A stretch of DNA of 37,304 nucleotides from Actinomycetes bacterium (GTDB lineage Bacteria; Actinomycetota; Acidimicrobiia; Acidimicrobiales; Palsa-688): the NCBI GenBank assembly GCA_021811865.1, contig JAKAQB010000029.1, positions 3,022 to 40,325 on the forward strand. Reading direction: 5' to 3'. This document shows positions 8,329 to 15,944 of the stretch, piece after piece (position 1 is the first letter of the stretch; each line of letters opens with the position of its first letter). A program made the position numbers and the translations under genes. The notes beneath the pieces were generated by a model. The model saw only the letters and a list, made by a program, of their open reading frames with translations, did no database searches and was not told where the DNA came from.

Positions 8329-10448
8329 CCACCCTCGGCGACCTGCAGGGCATCGAGGTGGGTCGGTTGAAGACGGTGTCGGCGGAGCGCGCCAAGCGGC
8401 TGGAGGCGATGGGCATAGAGACCGTGTTCGACCTCGTGACGCACTACCCGCGCCGCTACATCGACCGGAGCCACCAGGTGACCATCGACGAGCTGGTGGT
8501 CGACGAGGAGGCGATGGTCTTCGGGGCGGTCCGGCGCGTGGCGTCGCGCCGGACGCGCAACGGCCGGGCGCTGGTGGAGGTCGACCTCTTCGACGGTCGC
8601 GGCTACCTGCACCTGACGTTCTTCAACCAGCCGTGGCGTGCCAAGCAGCTGCGGGACGGGGTGGAGGCGGTCGTGTTCGGCAAGGTCGAGCGCTACCGGG
8701 GCCGGCGGCAGATGACCAACCCGATCGTCGACTTCGTCGGCAACCGCACCGGGCGGATCGTGGCGGTCTACCCGCAGTCGGGGAAGGCCGACCTGAGCTC
8801 CGAGCAGATCGCCACCAACGTCGAGGAGGCGCTCGACCGGTTCTGCCGTGACCTGGTCGACCCGCTCCCCGACGGCATCCGCCGGCGGGAGGGGCTCGCC
8901 GAGCGGGCCTGGGCCCTGCGGGCCACCCACCTCCCCGAAAGCGAGCCCGACTGCAGGGGCGGCCGCCGCCGCCTCGGCTTCGACGAGCTGCTGCGGCTGC
9001 AACTGATCCTCGTGATGAGGAAGCGGGCGACCGAGCGCGAGGCCCTCGGGATCCGGCACTCGACCGAAGGGCACGTAGTGGACCGCTTCGTTGAGGGGCT
9101 GCTCTTTCCCCTCACCTCCGCGCAGCAGCGGGCGATCGCCGAGATCCGCTCCGACATGGCAGGCCCCCACCCGATGCACCGGCTCCTCCAAGGCGACGTC
9201 GGAGCCGGCAAGACGCTCGTCGCCGTCGCCGCCATGCTCACCAGCGTGGAAGGCGGCCACCAAGCCGCCCTCATGGCCCCAACCGAAGTCCTCGCCGAGC
9301 AGCACCACGCCAACATCGCCGCCCTCGTGGGCGGCCTCCGGGTCGGCGACCACGACACGGCGTCGCTCTTCACCCACCGGGAGGTCACCGTCGGGCTGCT
9401 CACCAGCCGGACCACCGCCGCCGCCCGGGCCAAGCTGCACGCCCGGCTCGCCGGCGGCGGCATCGACATCCTCATCGGCACCCACGCGCTCCTGACCGAG
9501 GCGGTGAGCTTCGCCGACCTCGGGGTGGTGGTGATCGACGAGCAGCACCGCTTCGGGGTGGAGCAGCGCGCCGTGCTGCGCACCAAGGGCGCCAGCGGGA
9601 CGGTGCCCGACGTCCTGGTCATGACGGCGACCCCGATCCCTCGGACGGCGGCGATGACCGTCTTCGGCGACCTCGACACCACCGTCGTCGACGAGCTGCC
9701 TCCGGGGCGGACGCCGGTGCAGACGGTGTGGGCCCGAGGCGAGCTGGAGGAGGCGGCCGCCTGGGAGCGAGTCCGCGCCGAGGTCACCGCCGGCCACCAG
9801 GCCTACGTGGTCTGCCCGCTGGTGGAGGGCTCGGAGCGGGTGCAGGCCCGTTCGGCGACCGACGAGCGCGACCGGTTGGCGGTCGGCCAGCTCGCGGGGC
9901 TGCGGGTCGGGCTGCTGCACGGCCAGCTTCCCGCCGGCGACAAGGACGAGGTGATGGAGGACTTCCGCGCCGCCAAGCTCGACGTGCTCGTCGCCACCAC
10001 CGTCATCGAGGTGGGAGTAGACGTCCCCAACGCCACGGTCATGGTCGTCCTCGACGCCGACCGCTTCGGGATGGCCCAGCTGCACCAGCTGCGCGGGCGC
10101 GTGGGGCGCGGCGCCGACCGCTCGTGGTGCTTCCTGCTCGGGGAGGGCACCACGGAGGAGTCGGAGAAGCGGCTGCAGGCGCTGGTCGACTCCACCGACG
10201 GGTTCCACCTCGCCGAGGTCGACCTCGACCTGCGAGGGGAGGGCACCATCCTCGGCACGCGTCAGAAGGGCATGTCCGACCTGAAGCTCGCCTCCCTGCG
10301 CCGGCACCGCAACACCGTCGGGCGGGCCCGGGACATCGCCTTCGAGATCGTCGACGCCGACGAGACCCTGGCCGGCAACCCGGACCTGGCCGAGGAGCTG
10401 CGCCTGTTGGTCGACCCGGAGGAGCAGCAGTACCTGTTCAAGAGCTGA
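8325..10448 (+). CDS. recG: ATP-dependent DNA helicase RecG
   Basis: 707 residues, normal for RecG. It remodels stalled replication forks and branched recombination intermediates. The N-terminal wedge/OB region spans roughly 45-150. Helicase motifs follow in order: GDVGAGKT (about 290-297, Walker A), DEQHRFGVEQR (about 404, a DEQH form of motif II), MTATPIPRT (motif III), TTVIEVGVDVPNA (motif V) and QLRGRVGRG (motif VI). The GTG start at 8325 overlaps the preceding stop as GTGA. A longer in-frame start would run inside the fakA-like gene. It is the last intact gene before a decayed segment. Confidence 0.96.
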   Translation: MTTLGDLQGIEVGRLKTVSAERAKRLEAMGIETVFDLVTHYPRRYIDRSHQVTIDELVVDEEAMVFGAVRRVASRRTRNGRALVEVDLFDGRGYLHLTFFNQPWRAKQLRDGVEAVVFGKVERYRGRRQMTNPIVDFVGNRTGRIVAVYPQSGKADLSSEQIATNVEEALDRFCRDLVDPLPDGIRRREGLAERAWALRATHLPESEPDCRGGRRRLGFDELLRLQLILVMRKRATEREALGIRHSTEGHVVDRFVEGLLFPLTSAQQRAIAEIRSDMAGPHPMHRLLQGDVGAGKTLVAVAAMLTSVEGGHQAALMAPTEVLAEQHHANIAALVGGLRVGDHDTASLFTHREVTVGLLTSRTTAAARAKLHARLAGGGIDILIGTHALLTEAVSFADLGVVVIDEQHRFGVEQRAVLRTKGASGTVPDVLVMTATPIPRTAAMTVFGDLDTTVVDELPPGRTPVQTVWARGELEEAAAWERVRAEVTAGHQAYVVCPLVEGSERVQARSATDERDRLAVGQLAGLRVGLLHGQLPAGDKDEVMEDFRAAKLDVLVATTVIEVGVDVPNATVMVVLDADRFGMAQLHQLRGRVGRGADRSWCFLLGEGTTEESEKRLQALVDSTDGFHLAEVDLDLRGEGTILGTRQKGMSDLKLASLRRHRNTVGRARDIAFEIVDADETLAGNPDLAEELRLLVDPEEQQYLFKS

Positions 10449-11077
10449 GATCGGGTCGGAAATGCCTCCTGACCAGGAGTTATGGGCCGCCGGGGTGGGG
10501 TGCGTGGTGCGAGCACCCCGTCTGCAAGCCGATCCGCGAGGGGGACGCTCCGCCTCGGCGCAACACCTACTCCGGGACGATGGTGATGATTGGGCAGGTC
10601 ATGGGAGCCCCCGACCCTTCGATGCGGCTATCGGTGGTGAGCAGGGCGGTGTGGACGAACCCGAGCTCATCGAGGTCACTGCCGTGGTCTTCGACGGTCT
10701 CTACGAGCACCGTCGTCGTTCATGCTTGACCGGTCACGACCCTTCCTGACGGCCTGACGGCACCCTCGTGATCGGGAGCGGTGGTCTTCTGCTCAACACC
10801 CGTGCCCGCGCCGCCGCCGGCAGTTGTGCCTTCGGGTAGGGGAGCGCCTGAGCGTGGCGGGGATGCCCACTCGGATGGGACGTGTCGGTCCATACCGGAA
10901 GGAGGGCGGGCTCCGGCACGTTGTTTGGGCAGTTGTCTGCGATTATCGCGGTCAACTGCCCAAACAACGCGATGGCGATGGCCCCATCGCCGACTCTGGC
11001 CGGTCCCTCTGGTGTTGCGGGCACGTCTGGGTCTTCCGTTCCTCCCGACTCCCTCCGGCTCTTTCACGTCGTCACAG
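10449..11077. other. Intergenic segment without a supported gene
   Basis: About 630 bases after recG. No frame here reads like a known protein. It contains a 10-bp palindrome TGACCGGTCA (10727-10736), a 47-codon minus-strand frame (10567-10710) of unknown value, and a long inverted repeat (listed separately). The following bases carry a dead DUF6788 gene, so the whole stretch looks like remains of an insertion. Confidence 0.6.
10919..10969. repeat. Long inverted repeat, 17-bp perfect arms
   Basis: Left arm 10919-10935 (C plus GTTGTTTGGGCAGTTG) is exactly matched by right arm 10953-10969. After one T/T mismatch the stem continues inward for six more pairs (one G-T) to a TTA loop at 10943-10945, so the 51 bases can form one nearly continuous hairpin. 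There is no T-run after it, so a simple terminator is unlikely. It sits in a gene-free, decayed segment. Confidence 0.9.
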
Positions 11078-11359
11078 GTAGCGAGAGCGGTTGGGGGGAA
11101 GTCGGGCCTAGCGAGCGATCTCCAACCCGTCGGGTTCACCACCACCGGCAGCCTGCTCCGGCACTACACCCGCTGCACCAGCTAAGGGTGCCGGTGCAAC
11201 GCCGACACTCCCCGACCGCACAGCCCCTACTGGCAGTGGTCCAGGGCCGTCAACGCCAAGACCGTCTCCCTCGAGCGACACCGACAGCGGCATCTCTTCC
11301 GGGGGAAGCGCCTAAGGCCCAAGGCCGAGGTTTGGTGGCCCGCTACCGTCACCCCATGA
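11078..11359 (+). pseudogene. DUF6788 family protein remnant (in-frame stop)
   Basis: The frame reads LASDLQPVG, then TTTGSLLRHYTRC, then a TAA stop at 11183-11185, then GCRCNADTPRPHSPYWQWSR and AKTVSLERHRQ before a terminal stop at 11357-11359. The pattern of a GS-hydrophobic strand, Cys pairs, then HGPYWQW and a KTV strand is what I know of DUF6788 proteins, which usually accompany insertion elements and other mobile DNA in actinobacteria. The second HGP is degraded to HSP and the region normally holding GKP carries the stop. No start codon is evident. It probably marks an old insertion between recG and the VOC gene. Confidence 0.6.
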
Positions 11360-11766
11360 CCAACTTCCCTGCTCACCCACCGGTCCTCGGCCTGATCGTC
11401 TTGGACTGCCCCGACGCACTGGTCCTCGGCCGGTTCTACGCCGAGTTGCTCGGGTGGCCGCTCGAGGAAGGTGCGACTCGGGACTGGGTGACGCTTGCGC
11501 CGCCCGAAGGTGGAGTCTCGCCCGAGAATCCACGGGGGCGACCCAGCCTTGCTTTCCAGCGCATCGAGGATTGGGTAACGCCGACGTGGCCGGGCGGTAG
11601 CCATCCTCAGCAGTTCCATCTGGACTTCGCTGTCGGTGACATCGATGCCGCCGAGCCCGGGGCACTCGCACTGGGAGCTCGGCTCCACGACCACCAGCCG
11701 TCACAGGACGGTGGCTTCCGCGTGTACGTTGATCCGGCCGGCCATCCGTTCTGCTTGGTCCGCTAG
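11356..11766 (+). CDS. VOC (glyoxalase-like) family protein
   Basis: 136 residues, a single vicinal-oxygen-chelate unit of the glyoxalase_6 type often seen in actinobacteria. It starts with VLGLIVLDCPD and FYAELLGWPL, has QFHLDFAVGDID in the middle and ends RVYVDPAGHPFCLVR. The paired beta-alpha-beta-beta-beta halves and the ADLLGW-like and DPAGHPFCL signatures are clear. The function in this subfamily is unknown; some members bind drugs or act as lyases. The ATG at 11356 overlaps the end of the DUF6788 remnant frame, which looks accidental. It converges on the zinc-ribbon gene, overlapping by 4 bp. Confidence 0.85.
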   Translation: MTNFPAHPPVLGLIVLDCPDALVLGRFYAELLGWPLEEGATRDWVTLAPPEGGVSPENPRGRPSLAFQRIEDWVTPTWPGGSHPQQFHLDFAVGDIDAAEPGALALGARLHDHQPSQDGGFRVYVDPAGHPFCLVR

Positions 11767-11981
11767 CCCGCCGTCTCGGCAGCGTCCTCGCCGCCCCCGG
11801 GCATGACCACGTCCCACCGGTCGAGGCAGTCGGCGCAGCGGTAGACGAGAACGTCGCCCGGACGGGGTGGGTCGTCCGAGGGCCAGGTGGTGAGCAGGTG
11901 GGCCGTGCCGCCACAGTCGATGCACACGATCGTGCGGTCAGGCGGGGGCGGGGGCCGGGGCGGGGGCCCGGGCGAGCTCAC
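11763..11981 (-). CDS. Small zinc-ribbon protein
   Basis: 72 residues from GTG 11981. A proline-rich start (about residues 4-14) is followed by VCIDCGG and YRCADCLDRWD, two CxxC knuckles about 29 residues apart that would hold one zinc ion. Hydrophobic TAHLLT and DVLVYRC strands lie between. I do not recognise a named family. Small proteins of this kind are often found beside rsmD in actinobacteria, but that is from memory. The start is uncertain because the upstream bases are a CCCCGG-rich low-complexity run. It is divergent from rsmD with 54 nt between start codons. Confidence 0.65.
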   Translation of the reverse strand: MSSPGPPPRPPPPPDRTIVCIDCGGTAHLLTTWPSDDPPRPGDVLVYRCADCLDRWDVVMPGGGEDAAETAG

Positions 11982-12022
11982 CTGCGCACCGCCGGCCCCG
12001 GCCCCGCCGGCCCCGGCCCCGG

Positions 12023-12028
12023 TACCGT
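12023..12028 (+). promoter_or_regulatory. -10 box of rsmD (leaderless-type)
   Basis: TACCGT seven bases before the rsmD ATG at 12036. With a normal -10 to start distance, transcription would begin at or next to the A of the start codon, and no ribosome binding site is present. The same TACCGT at the same distance precedes the enoyl-CoA hydratase gene. Confidence 0.45.
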
Positions 12029-12035
12029 CGCTTCG

Positions 12036-12593
12036 ATGCGGGTCGTCGCCGGCGTGGCCAAGGGCCGGCTCCTGCGCGCGCCGGCCGGGCGTGGCACCCG
12101 TCCGACGAGCGACCGGGTGCGAGAGGCGGTGTTCTCCATGCTCACCAGCATGGACGCCGTGGAGGGCGCGGCGGTCGCCGACCTGTTCGCCGGCAGCGGC
12201 GCCCTCGGCATCGAGGCGCTGTCGCGGGGAGCGGCCAGCGCGACGTTCGTCGACAGCCGACAGGCGGCGGTGGCGGCGATCCGCTCCAACTTGGCGGTGC
12301 TGTCCCACAGGGCCGTCGACGCCACTGTCGTCCGCGCCGACGTGCCGGCGTGGGCGGCGGCACGGGCGGCAGCCGGCGGCCCGGAGCTCGACCTGACCTT
12401 CGCCGACCCGCCCTACGCATGGGAAGGCTGGCCGGCGCTGCTGCAATCGCTGCGCCTGGCGGGCGGGCTGGTCGTGGCCGAGACCGGGTCCCCGTGGGCG
12501 CCCGTCGCCGGGTGGGAGACTGTCAGGACCAAGAGGTACGGCAGTACCGTGGTCACGGTGTTGGCGACCCACGAAGGAGGAGGTGGCAGGTGA
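12036..12593 (+). CDS. rsmD: 16S rRNA (guanine(966)-N2)-methyltransferase
   Basis: 185 residues. Methylates G966 of 16S rRNA in the small subunit using S-adenosylmethionine. It starts MRVVAGVAKGR and has RPTSDRVREAVFSML typical of RsmD. The SAM-binding motif is DLFAGSGALGIEALSRGA (about 49-66) and the catalytic motif IV is TFADPPY (about 127-133). The gene heads a run continuing with coaD; its stop overlaps the coaD GTG as GTGA. In Mycobacterium rsmD (Rv2966c) and coaD (Rv2965c) are likewise adjacent. Confidence 0.94.
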   Translation: MRVVAGVAKGRLLRAPAGRGTRPTSDRVREAVFSMLTSMDAVEGAAVADLFAGSGALGIEALSRGAASATFVDSRQAAVAAIRSNLAVLSHRAVDATVVRADVPAWAAARAAAGGPELDLTFADPPYAWEGWPALLQSLRLAGGLVVAETGSPWAPVAGWETVRTKRYGSTVVTVLATHEGGGGR

Positions 12594-13087
12594 GGACAGC
12601 ACTGTTCCCCGGCACGTTCGATCCCTTCCACAACGGCCACCTCGAGATCGTCGAGACGGCGGCGAAGCTGTTCGACCATCTCATCGTGGCGGCCATGCGC
12701 AACCCACAGAAGGCGGAGCCGCTGTTCAGCCTCGAGGAGCGCAAGGCGATGATCGTCGACACCGTCGCTCACCTCCCCAATGTCGAGATCACCAGCTTCT
12801 CCAGCCTCGTCGTCGACCTCGCCCGCGAGGTGGGGGCCGACGTCATCGTGAAAGGGCTGCGGGTCGTCTCCGACTTCGAGTCGGAGCTGCAGCAGGCCCA
12901 GATGAACAAGGCCGTCTCCGGCTTCGAGACCCTCTTCATCCCTTGCTCGAGCGAGTACACGTTCATTGCCTCCATGTACGTTCGGGACTTCGCCCGTTTT
13001 GGGGGCGTCGATCGGATCGGCTCGATGGTTCCGGCACCGGTGCTCGCCCAGCTGAAGGCCAAGTTCGGGGGAACGGGGCTGCCATGA
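12590..13087 (+). CDS. coaD: Pantetheine-phosphate adenylyltransferase
   Basis: 165 residues, normal length. Transfers AMP from ATP to 4'-phosphopantetheine, the penultimate step of coenzyme A synthesis. The nucleotidyltransferase signature GTFDPFHNGHLEI lies at 8-20 with the catalytic (T/H)xGH His residues, and the C-terminal SSEYTFIASMYVRDFARFGG block matches PPAT. The GTG start at 12590 overlaps the rsmD stop and has a strong AAGGAGGAGG upstream. Its own stop overlaps the next ATG (ATGA), so three genes are tightly coupled. Confidence 0.96.
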   Translation: MRTALFPGTFDPFHNGHLEIVETAAKLFDHLIVAAMRNPQKAEPLFSLEERKAMIVDTVAHLPNVEITSFSSLVVDLAREVGADVIVKGLRVVSDFESELQQAQMNKAVSGFETLFIPCSSEYTFIASMYVRDFARFGGVDRIGSMVPAPVLAQLKAKFGGTGLP

Positions 13088-13662
13088 GCACCTTCGAGGC
13101 CCAGGAAGGACCGGACTCCGAGACCATGATCCGCCGGGTCGTGGACATCATCGAGTCGACGCGAACCCTGCCGCTGTCGTCGTCGGTCAAGCTCGACAAC
13201 CGCGACGAGGTCGTCGAGCTGCTCGAGGAGGCGGTTGCCCGCCTGCCCGAGGATCTCCGCCAGGCACGCTGGATGCTGAAGGAGCGGGAGGAGTACCTGG
13301 GGAAGATGCGCCGGGAGGGTGAGGACATCCTCGAGGCGGCACGGCTGCGAGCCGAGCGCATGGTGCAGCGCACCGAGATCGTGCGGGAGGCCAACCACAC
13401 CGCCCGCGACATCGTCGAGGCTGCGCGCGACGAGGCGCGCCGGCTGCGGCTCGAGGCCGAGGACTACGCCGACCAGAAGCTCGCTGCGTTCGAGATCGTC
13501 CTGGAGCGGACCATCAAGACCGTCGCCGCCGGTCGCCAGAAGCTGGCGGCCACGCCGGCGCCGGCGGTGGACCGCTCCTCCGAACCGATCATCGCCGGCG
13601 CGGACCCCACGGATGCGACCGCCGTCTCGGACGCCTTCTTCGACCAGGACGAGCTCCGGTGA
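13084..13662 (+). CDS. DivIVA-like coiled-coil protein, SepIVA family
   Basis: 192 residues. Predicted almost all helical: an N-terminal DSETMIRRVVDIIESTRTLP segment, then a long charged coiled coil (about 45-155, rich in E, R and A with EAARLRAERMVQRTEI) and an acidic tail. This composition and the place between coaD and yceD match mycobacterial SepIVA (Rv2927c/MSMEG_2416), an essential DivIVA-like septation factor. It probably acts in the cytoplasm at the division site or cell tip. Some pipelines label it an ATP synthase B-like protein, which is a coiled-coil artefact. It overlaps coaD by ATGA and yceD by GTGA. Confidence 0.8.
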   Translation: MSTFEAQEGPDSETMIRRVVDIIESTRTLPLSSSVKLDNRDEVVELLEEAVARLPEDLRQARWMLKEREEYLGKMRREGEDILEAARLRAERMVQRTEIVREANHTARDIVEAARDEARRLRLEAEDYADQKLAAFEIVLERTIKTVAAGRQKLAATPAPAVDRSSEPIIAGADPTDATAVSDAFFDQDELR

Positions 13663-14174
13663 CGACGCGCCCCTGGCAGGTACCGGTCACCGCCCTGCGC
13701 CGTGCCGTGGGCGCCCGGCACGCGGAGCGGCGCAGGGGACGGCTCGGGGAGTTGCGCATCGCCGATACCGTCGTGCCGGCGGATGCCGAGACCACCGTGG
13801 ACGTGGTCCTTTCGGTCCTGGTGGGTGGCATCGAGGTGGAGGGCAAGGTCAGCTCGACCTGGGGAGCGCAGTGCCGCCGCTGCCTCCGCCCGGTCGGGGG
13901 GAGCATCGAGGTCCCCGTCCGGGAGCTGTACCGACCGGGCGGCGGTGACGAGGAGGACACCTACCCGCTCGGAACGGACACCTTGGACCTCGAGCCGCTG
14001 GCACGTGATGCGCTGCTGCTCGCCCTGCCGCTCGCCCCGCTGTGCCGGGACGACTGCTCCGGGCTGTGCCCGACGTGCGGCGCCGACCTCGCCGAGGGCC
14101 GCTGCGGCTGCGCCGGCGTGGCTGCCGACCCCCGGTGGGCCGCTCTCGACGTGCTGCGCTCGCGTACCGACTAG
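13659..14174 (+). CDS. yceD: YceD family (DUF177) 23S rRNA accumulation protein
   Basis: 171 residues. YceD proteins are linked to 23S rRNA accumulation and nearly always sit before rpmF, as here. The N-terminal part is variable; the conserved part holds the metal-site CRRC (about 72-75) and the end has CRDDCSGLCPTCGADL, a Cys-rich cluster typical of DUF177. A second short cluster GRCGCAG follows. The GTG start overlaps the SepIVA-like stop as GTGA. Its own TAG stop doubles as the first three bases of a possible -10 box for rpmF. Confidence 0.9.
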   Translation: MTTRPWQVPVTALRRAVGARHAERRRGRLGELRIADTVVPADAETTVDVVLSVLVGGIEVEGKVSSTWGAQCRRCLRPVGGSIEVPVRELYRPGGGDEEDTYPLGTDTLDLEPLARDALLLALPLAPLCRDDCSGLCPTCGADLAEGRCGCAGVAADPRWAALDVLRSRTD

Positions 14175-14177
14175 GCT
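14172..14177 (+). promoter_or_regulatory. Possible -10 box of rpmF overlapping the yceD stop
   Basis: TAGGCT, whose TAG is the yceD stop codon. A start near 14184 would leave a leader of about 50 nt before the rpmF ATG. It fits the TANNNT pattern seen upstream of several other genes in this window, but a distal operon promoter could serve equally. Confidence 0.3.
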
Positions 14178-14235
14178 GCTGCGGCTCGCGCCGTTGGTGC
14201 GCGCCCGCTCCCCGACAGAGAAAGCCCGCGCCGAC

Positions 14236-14415
14236 ATGGCCGTCCCCAAGAAGAAGACCTCCAAGGCGAAGACCCGCAGCCGGCGGGCGAGCAACTGGAC
14301 CCTTTCCGCGCCGGCCCGCAGTGTCTGCCCGCAGTGCCACCAGGTGAAGGTGCCGCACGTCGTGTGCCCCACCTGCGGCTGGTACAAGGGCCGCCAGGCC
14401 TTAGACGTCAGCTGA
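14236..14415 (+). CDS. rpmF: 50S ribosomal protein L32
   Basis: 59 residues. It starts MAVPKKKTSKAKTRSRRA, the standard L32 N-terminus, and carries the zinc site CPQC (about 32-35) with CPTC (about 45-48) followed by GWYKGR. This is the zinc-containing form. It keeps its usual place after yceD and before plsX, the order found in both proteobacteria and actinobacteria. A weak AGAGAAAG precedes the ATG at a rather long distance. Confidence 0.97.
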   Translation: MAVPKKKTSKAKTRSRRASNWTLSAPARSVCPQCHQVKVPHVVCPTCGWYKGRQALDVS

Positions 14416-14419
14416 GTCG

Positions 14420-15445
14420 TTGACCGGAGGATCGGGCGGTCCGCGCTGGCCGCGGTCCGTGGCTGTCGACGCCATGGGCGGCGACCGGGCGCCCGACGAG
14501 ATCGTGGCCGGTGCCCGCCTGGCTGCCGATGAGCTCGGCGTCGAGATCCTGCTCGTCGGGGACCCGTCCCGGCTGCCCGACACCGGCGGCCTGGCTGTCC
14601 TGCCGGCGGGCGAGGTGATCCAGATGCACGACGACCCGGCCGGCGCCGTGCGGACCAAGAAGGACTCATCCCTCGTGCGTGCCGCCGAAGCGGTGCGCGA
14701 CGGCCAGGCCGGGGCGATGGTGAGCGCCGGCAACACGGGAGCGACGATGGCCTCCGCCTTGCTGCGGATGGGACGGATCCGCGGCGTCGCCCGGCCGGCG
14801 ATCGCCACGCCGATCCCCGTCCCCGGATCGACTCCGACGGTGGTGCTCGACGCCGGCGCCAACGCCGAGTGCAGCGCTGGCTGGCTCGTGCAGTTCGCCC
14901 AGATGGGGTCGACCTTCGCCCGCCACCGGTTCGGGATCGCCGAGCCGCGCGTCGGCCTGCTGTCGATCGGAGAGGAGCCGAGCAAGGGCACCCCGCTGGT
15001 GAAGGAGACCCACGAGCTGCTGGCCAACGGTGCCGCCGGGGCGGACATACGGTTCATCGGCAACGTGGAGGGTCGGGACGTCATGACCGACAGCGTCGAC
15101 GTCGTGGTCACCGACGGGTTCACCGGCAACGTGGTGTTGAAGACCATCGAGGGCTCGCTGCGTTTCGCCATGCGCGCCGTGCTGAAGGCCTTCGATGCCG
15201 ACGAGGCGACCAAGGCCGCTGGCGAGGTGCTCCTGCCGACGCTGCTCCCCCTCGCTGCCGAGCTCGATCCCGAGACCTACGGCGGCGCCGTGCTGCTCGG
15301 CGTCCGGGGTGTGTGCGTCATCAGCCACGGCTCTTCGTCGGCGCGGGCGATCGTCAACGCCGTCCGCGTTGCCCGGGACGCAATCGACGCCGACCTCGTG
15401 GGCAAGCTGGCCGGCGCCATCGGCGCCGGGGCCGCCCCCGTCTGA
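14420..15445 (+). CDS. plsX: Phosphate acyltransferase PlsX
   Basis: Converts acyl-ACP (or acyl-phosphate from FakA) to acyl-phosphate for PlsY, the first step of phospholipid synthesis, at the membrane face. Hallmarks: VAVDAMGGDRAPDEIV near the start, VSAGNTGATMASAL, LDAGANAEC, RVGLLSIGEEPSKGT, FIGNVEGRD and VVTDGFTGNVVLKTIEG. The start is uncertain: TTG at 14420 gives 341 residues but lacks a ribosome site, and GTG at 14459 gives 328 with GGAGGA lying 27 nt upstream. The gene follows rpmF by 4 nt. The fakA-like gene in the same window is its logical partner. Confidence 0.94.
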   Translation: MTGGSGGPRWPRSVAVDAMGGDRAPDEIVAGARLAADELGVEILLVGDPSRLPDTGGLAVLPAGEVIQMHDDPAGAVRTKKDSSLVRAAEAVRDGQAGAMVSAGNTGATMASALLRMGRIRGVARPAIATPIPVPGSTPTVVLDAGANAECSAGWLVQFAQMGSTFARHRFGIAEPRVGLLSIGEEPSKGTPLVKETHELLANGAAGADIRFIGNVEGRDVMTDSVDVVVTDGFTGNVVLKTIEGSLRFAMRAVLKAFDADEATKAAGEVLLPTLLPLAAELDPETYGGAVLLGVRGVCVISHGSSSARAIVNAVRVARDAIDADLVGKLAGAIGAGAAPV

Positions 15446-15533
15446 GGCCGCCTCCTGCTGGCGCCACGGGAGTGGGACACGTCGGGCAGCCGGGACCGCC
15501 TGCCGACGTGGGTCCCCCGGGGATCGCTCCAGA

Positions 15534-15539
15534 TAGAGT
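15534..15539 (+). promoter_or_regulatory. -10 box of acpP
   Basis: TAGAGT, 25 nt before the acpP GTG, in the 119-bp gap after plsX. A transcript from about 15546 would carry a short leader with the good ribosome site GAGGAG at 15553-15558. Confidence 0.4.
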
Positions 15540-15564
15540 TGCAGGCCATCCCGAGGAGAGTCCC

Positions 15565-15858
15565 GTGCCCGCAGAAACTCACGTCGAAGGAAGCAAGCCC
15601 GACCGAGCCGGCGTGCTGGAGTTGGTGCGCAACTCCCTCGCGGAGATCCTCGAGATAGAGCCGTCGGTCATAAGCGAAGGCTCCAGCTTCGACGACCTCG
15701 GCGCCGACTCGCTCGCGCTGATCGAGCTGGTCGAGGCCCTGGAGGAGGAGTTGGGGGAGCGCACGGTGGGGTTCCACATCGACGACGAGGACCTGGAGGA
15801 CCTAAAGACGGTCCGCGACGCCGTGGACTACGTCACCGCGAAGCTCGGAGCGGACTGA
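15565..15858 (+). CDS. acpP: Acyl carrier protein
   Basis: 97 residues. The phosphopantetheine attachment site is GADSLALIEL with the Ser at about 53. Helix 1 is VLELVRNSLAEILEI and the acidic helix II LVEALEEELGERT follows, both typical of type II fatty-acid ACPs. A slightly long N-terminus (about 15 residues) resembles actinobacterial AcpM. GAGGAG lies 6 nt before the GTG start. It keeps the ancient plsX-acpP-rnc order, but fabD and fabG, which lie between plsX and acpP in Bacillus, are not here. Confidence 0.95.
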   Translation: MPAETHVEGSKPDRAGVLELVRNSLAEILEIEPSVISEGSSFDDLGADSLALIELVEALEEELGERTVGFHIDDEDLEDLKTVRDAVDYVTAKLGAD

Positions 15859-15944
15859 CGGCCGATCTCCCCGCCCCCCCGACCGCACCTGCGGCCACGC
15901 CGATCCCGGCCGGCGCCGCCCCCGGAGCCCTGCCCACGCCGGCG

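Noticed and set aside
10462..10749. 95-codon plus-strand frame
   Set aside because: No recognisable motif, no ribosome site, and the sequence reads like random GC-rich translation.
10919..10969. Integron attC site
   Set aside because: The arms do not fit the RYYYAAC/GTTRRRY core sites and there is no integrase or cassette structure.
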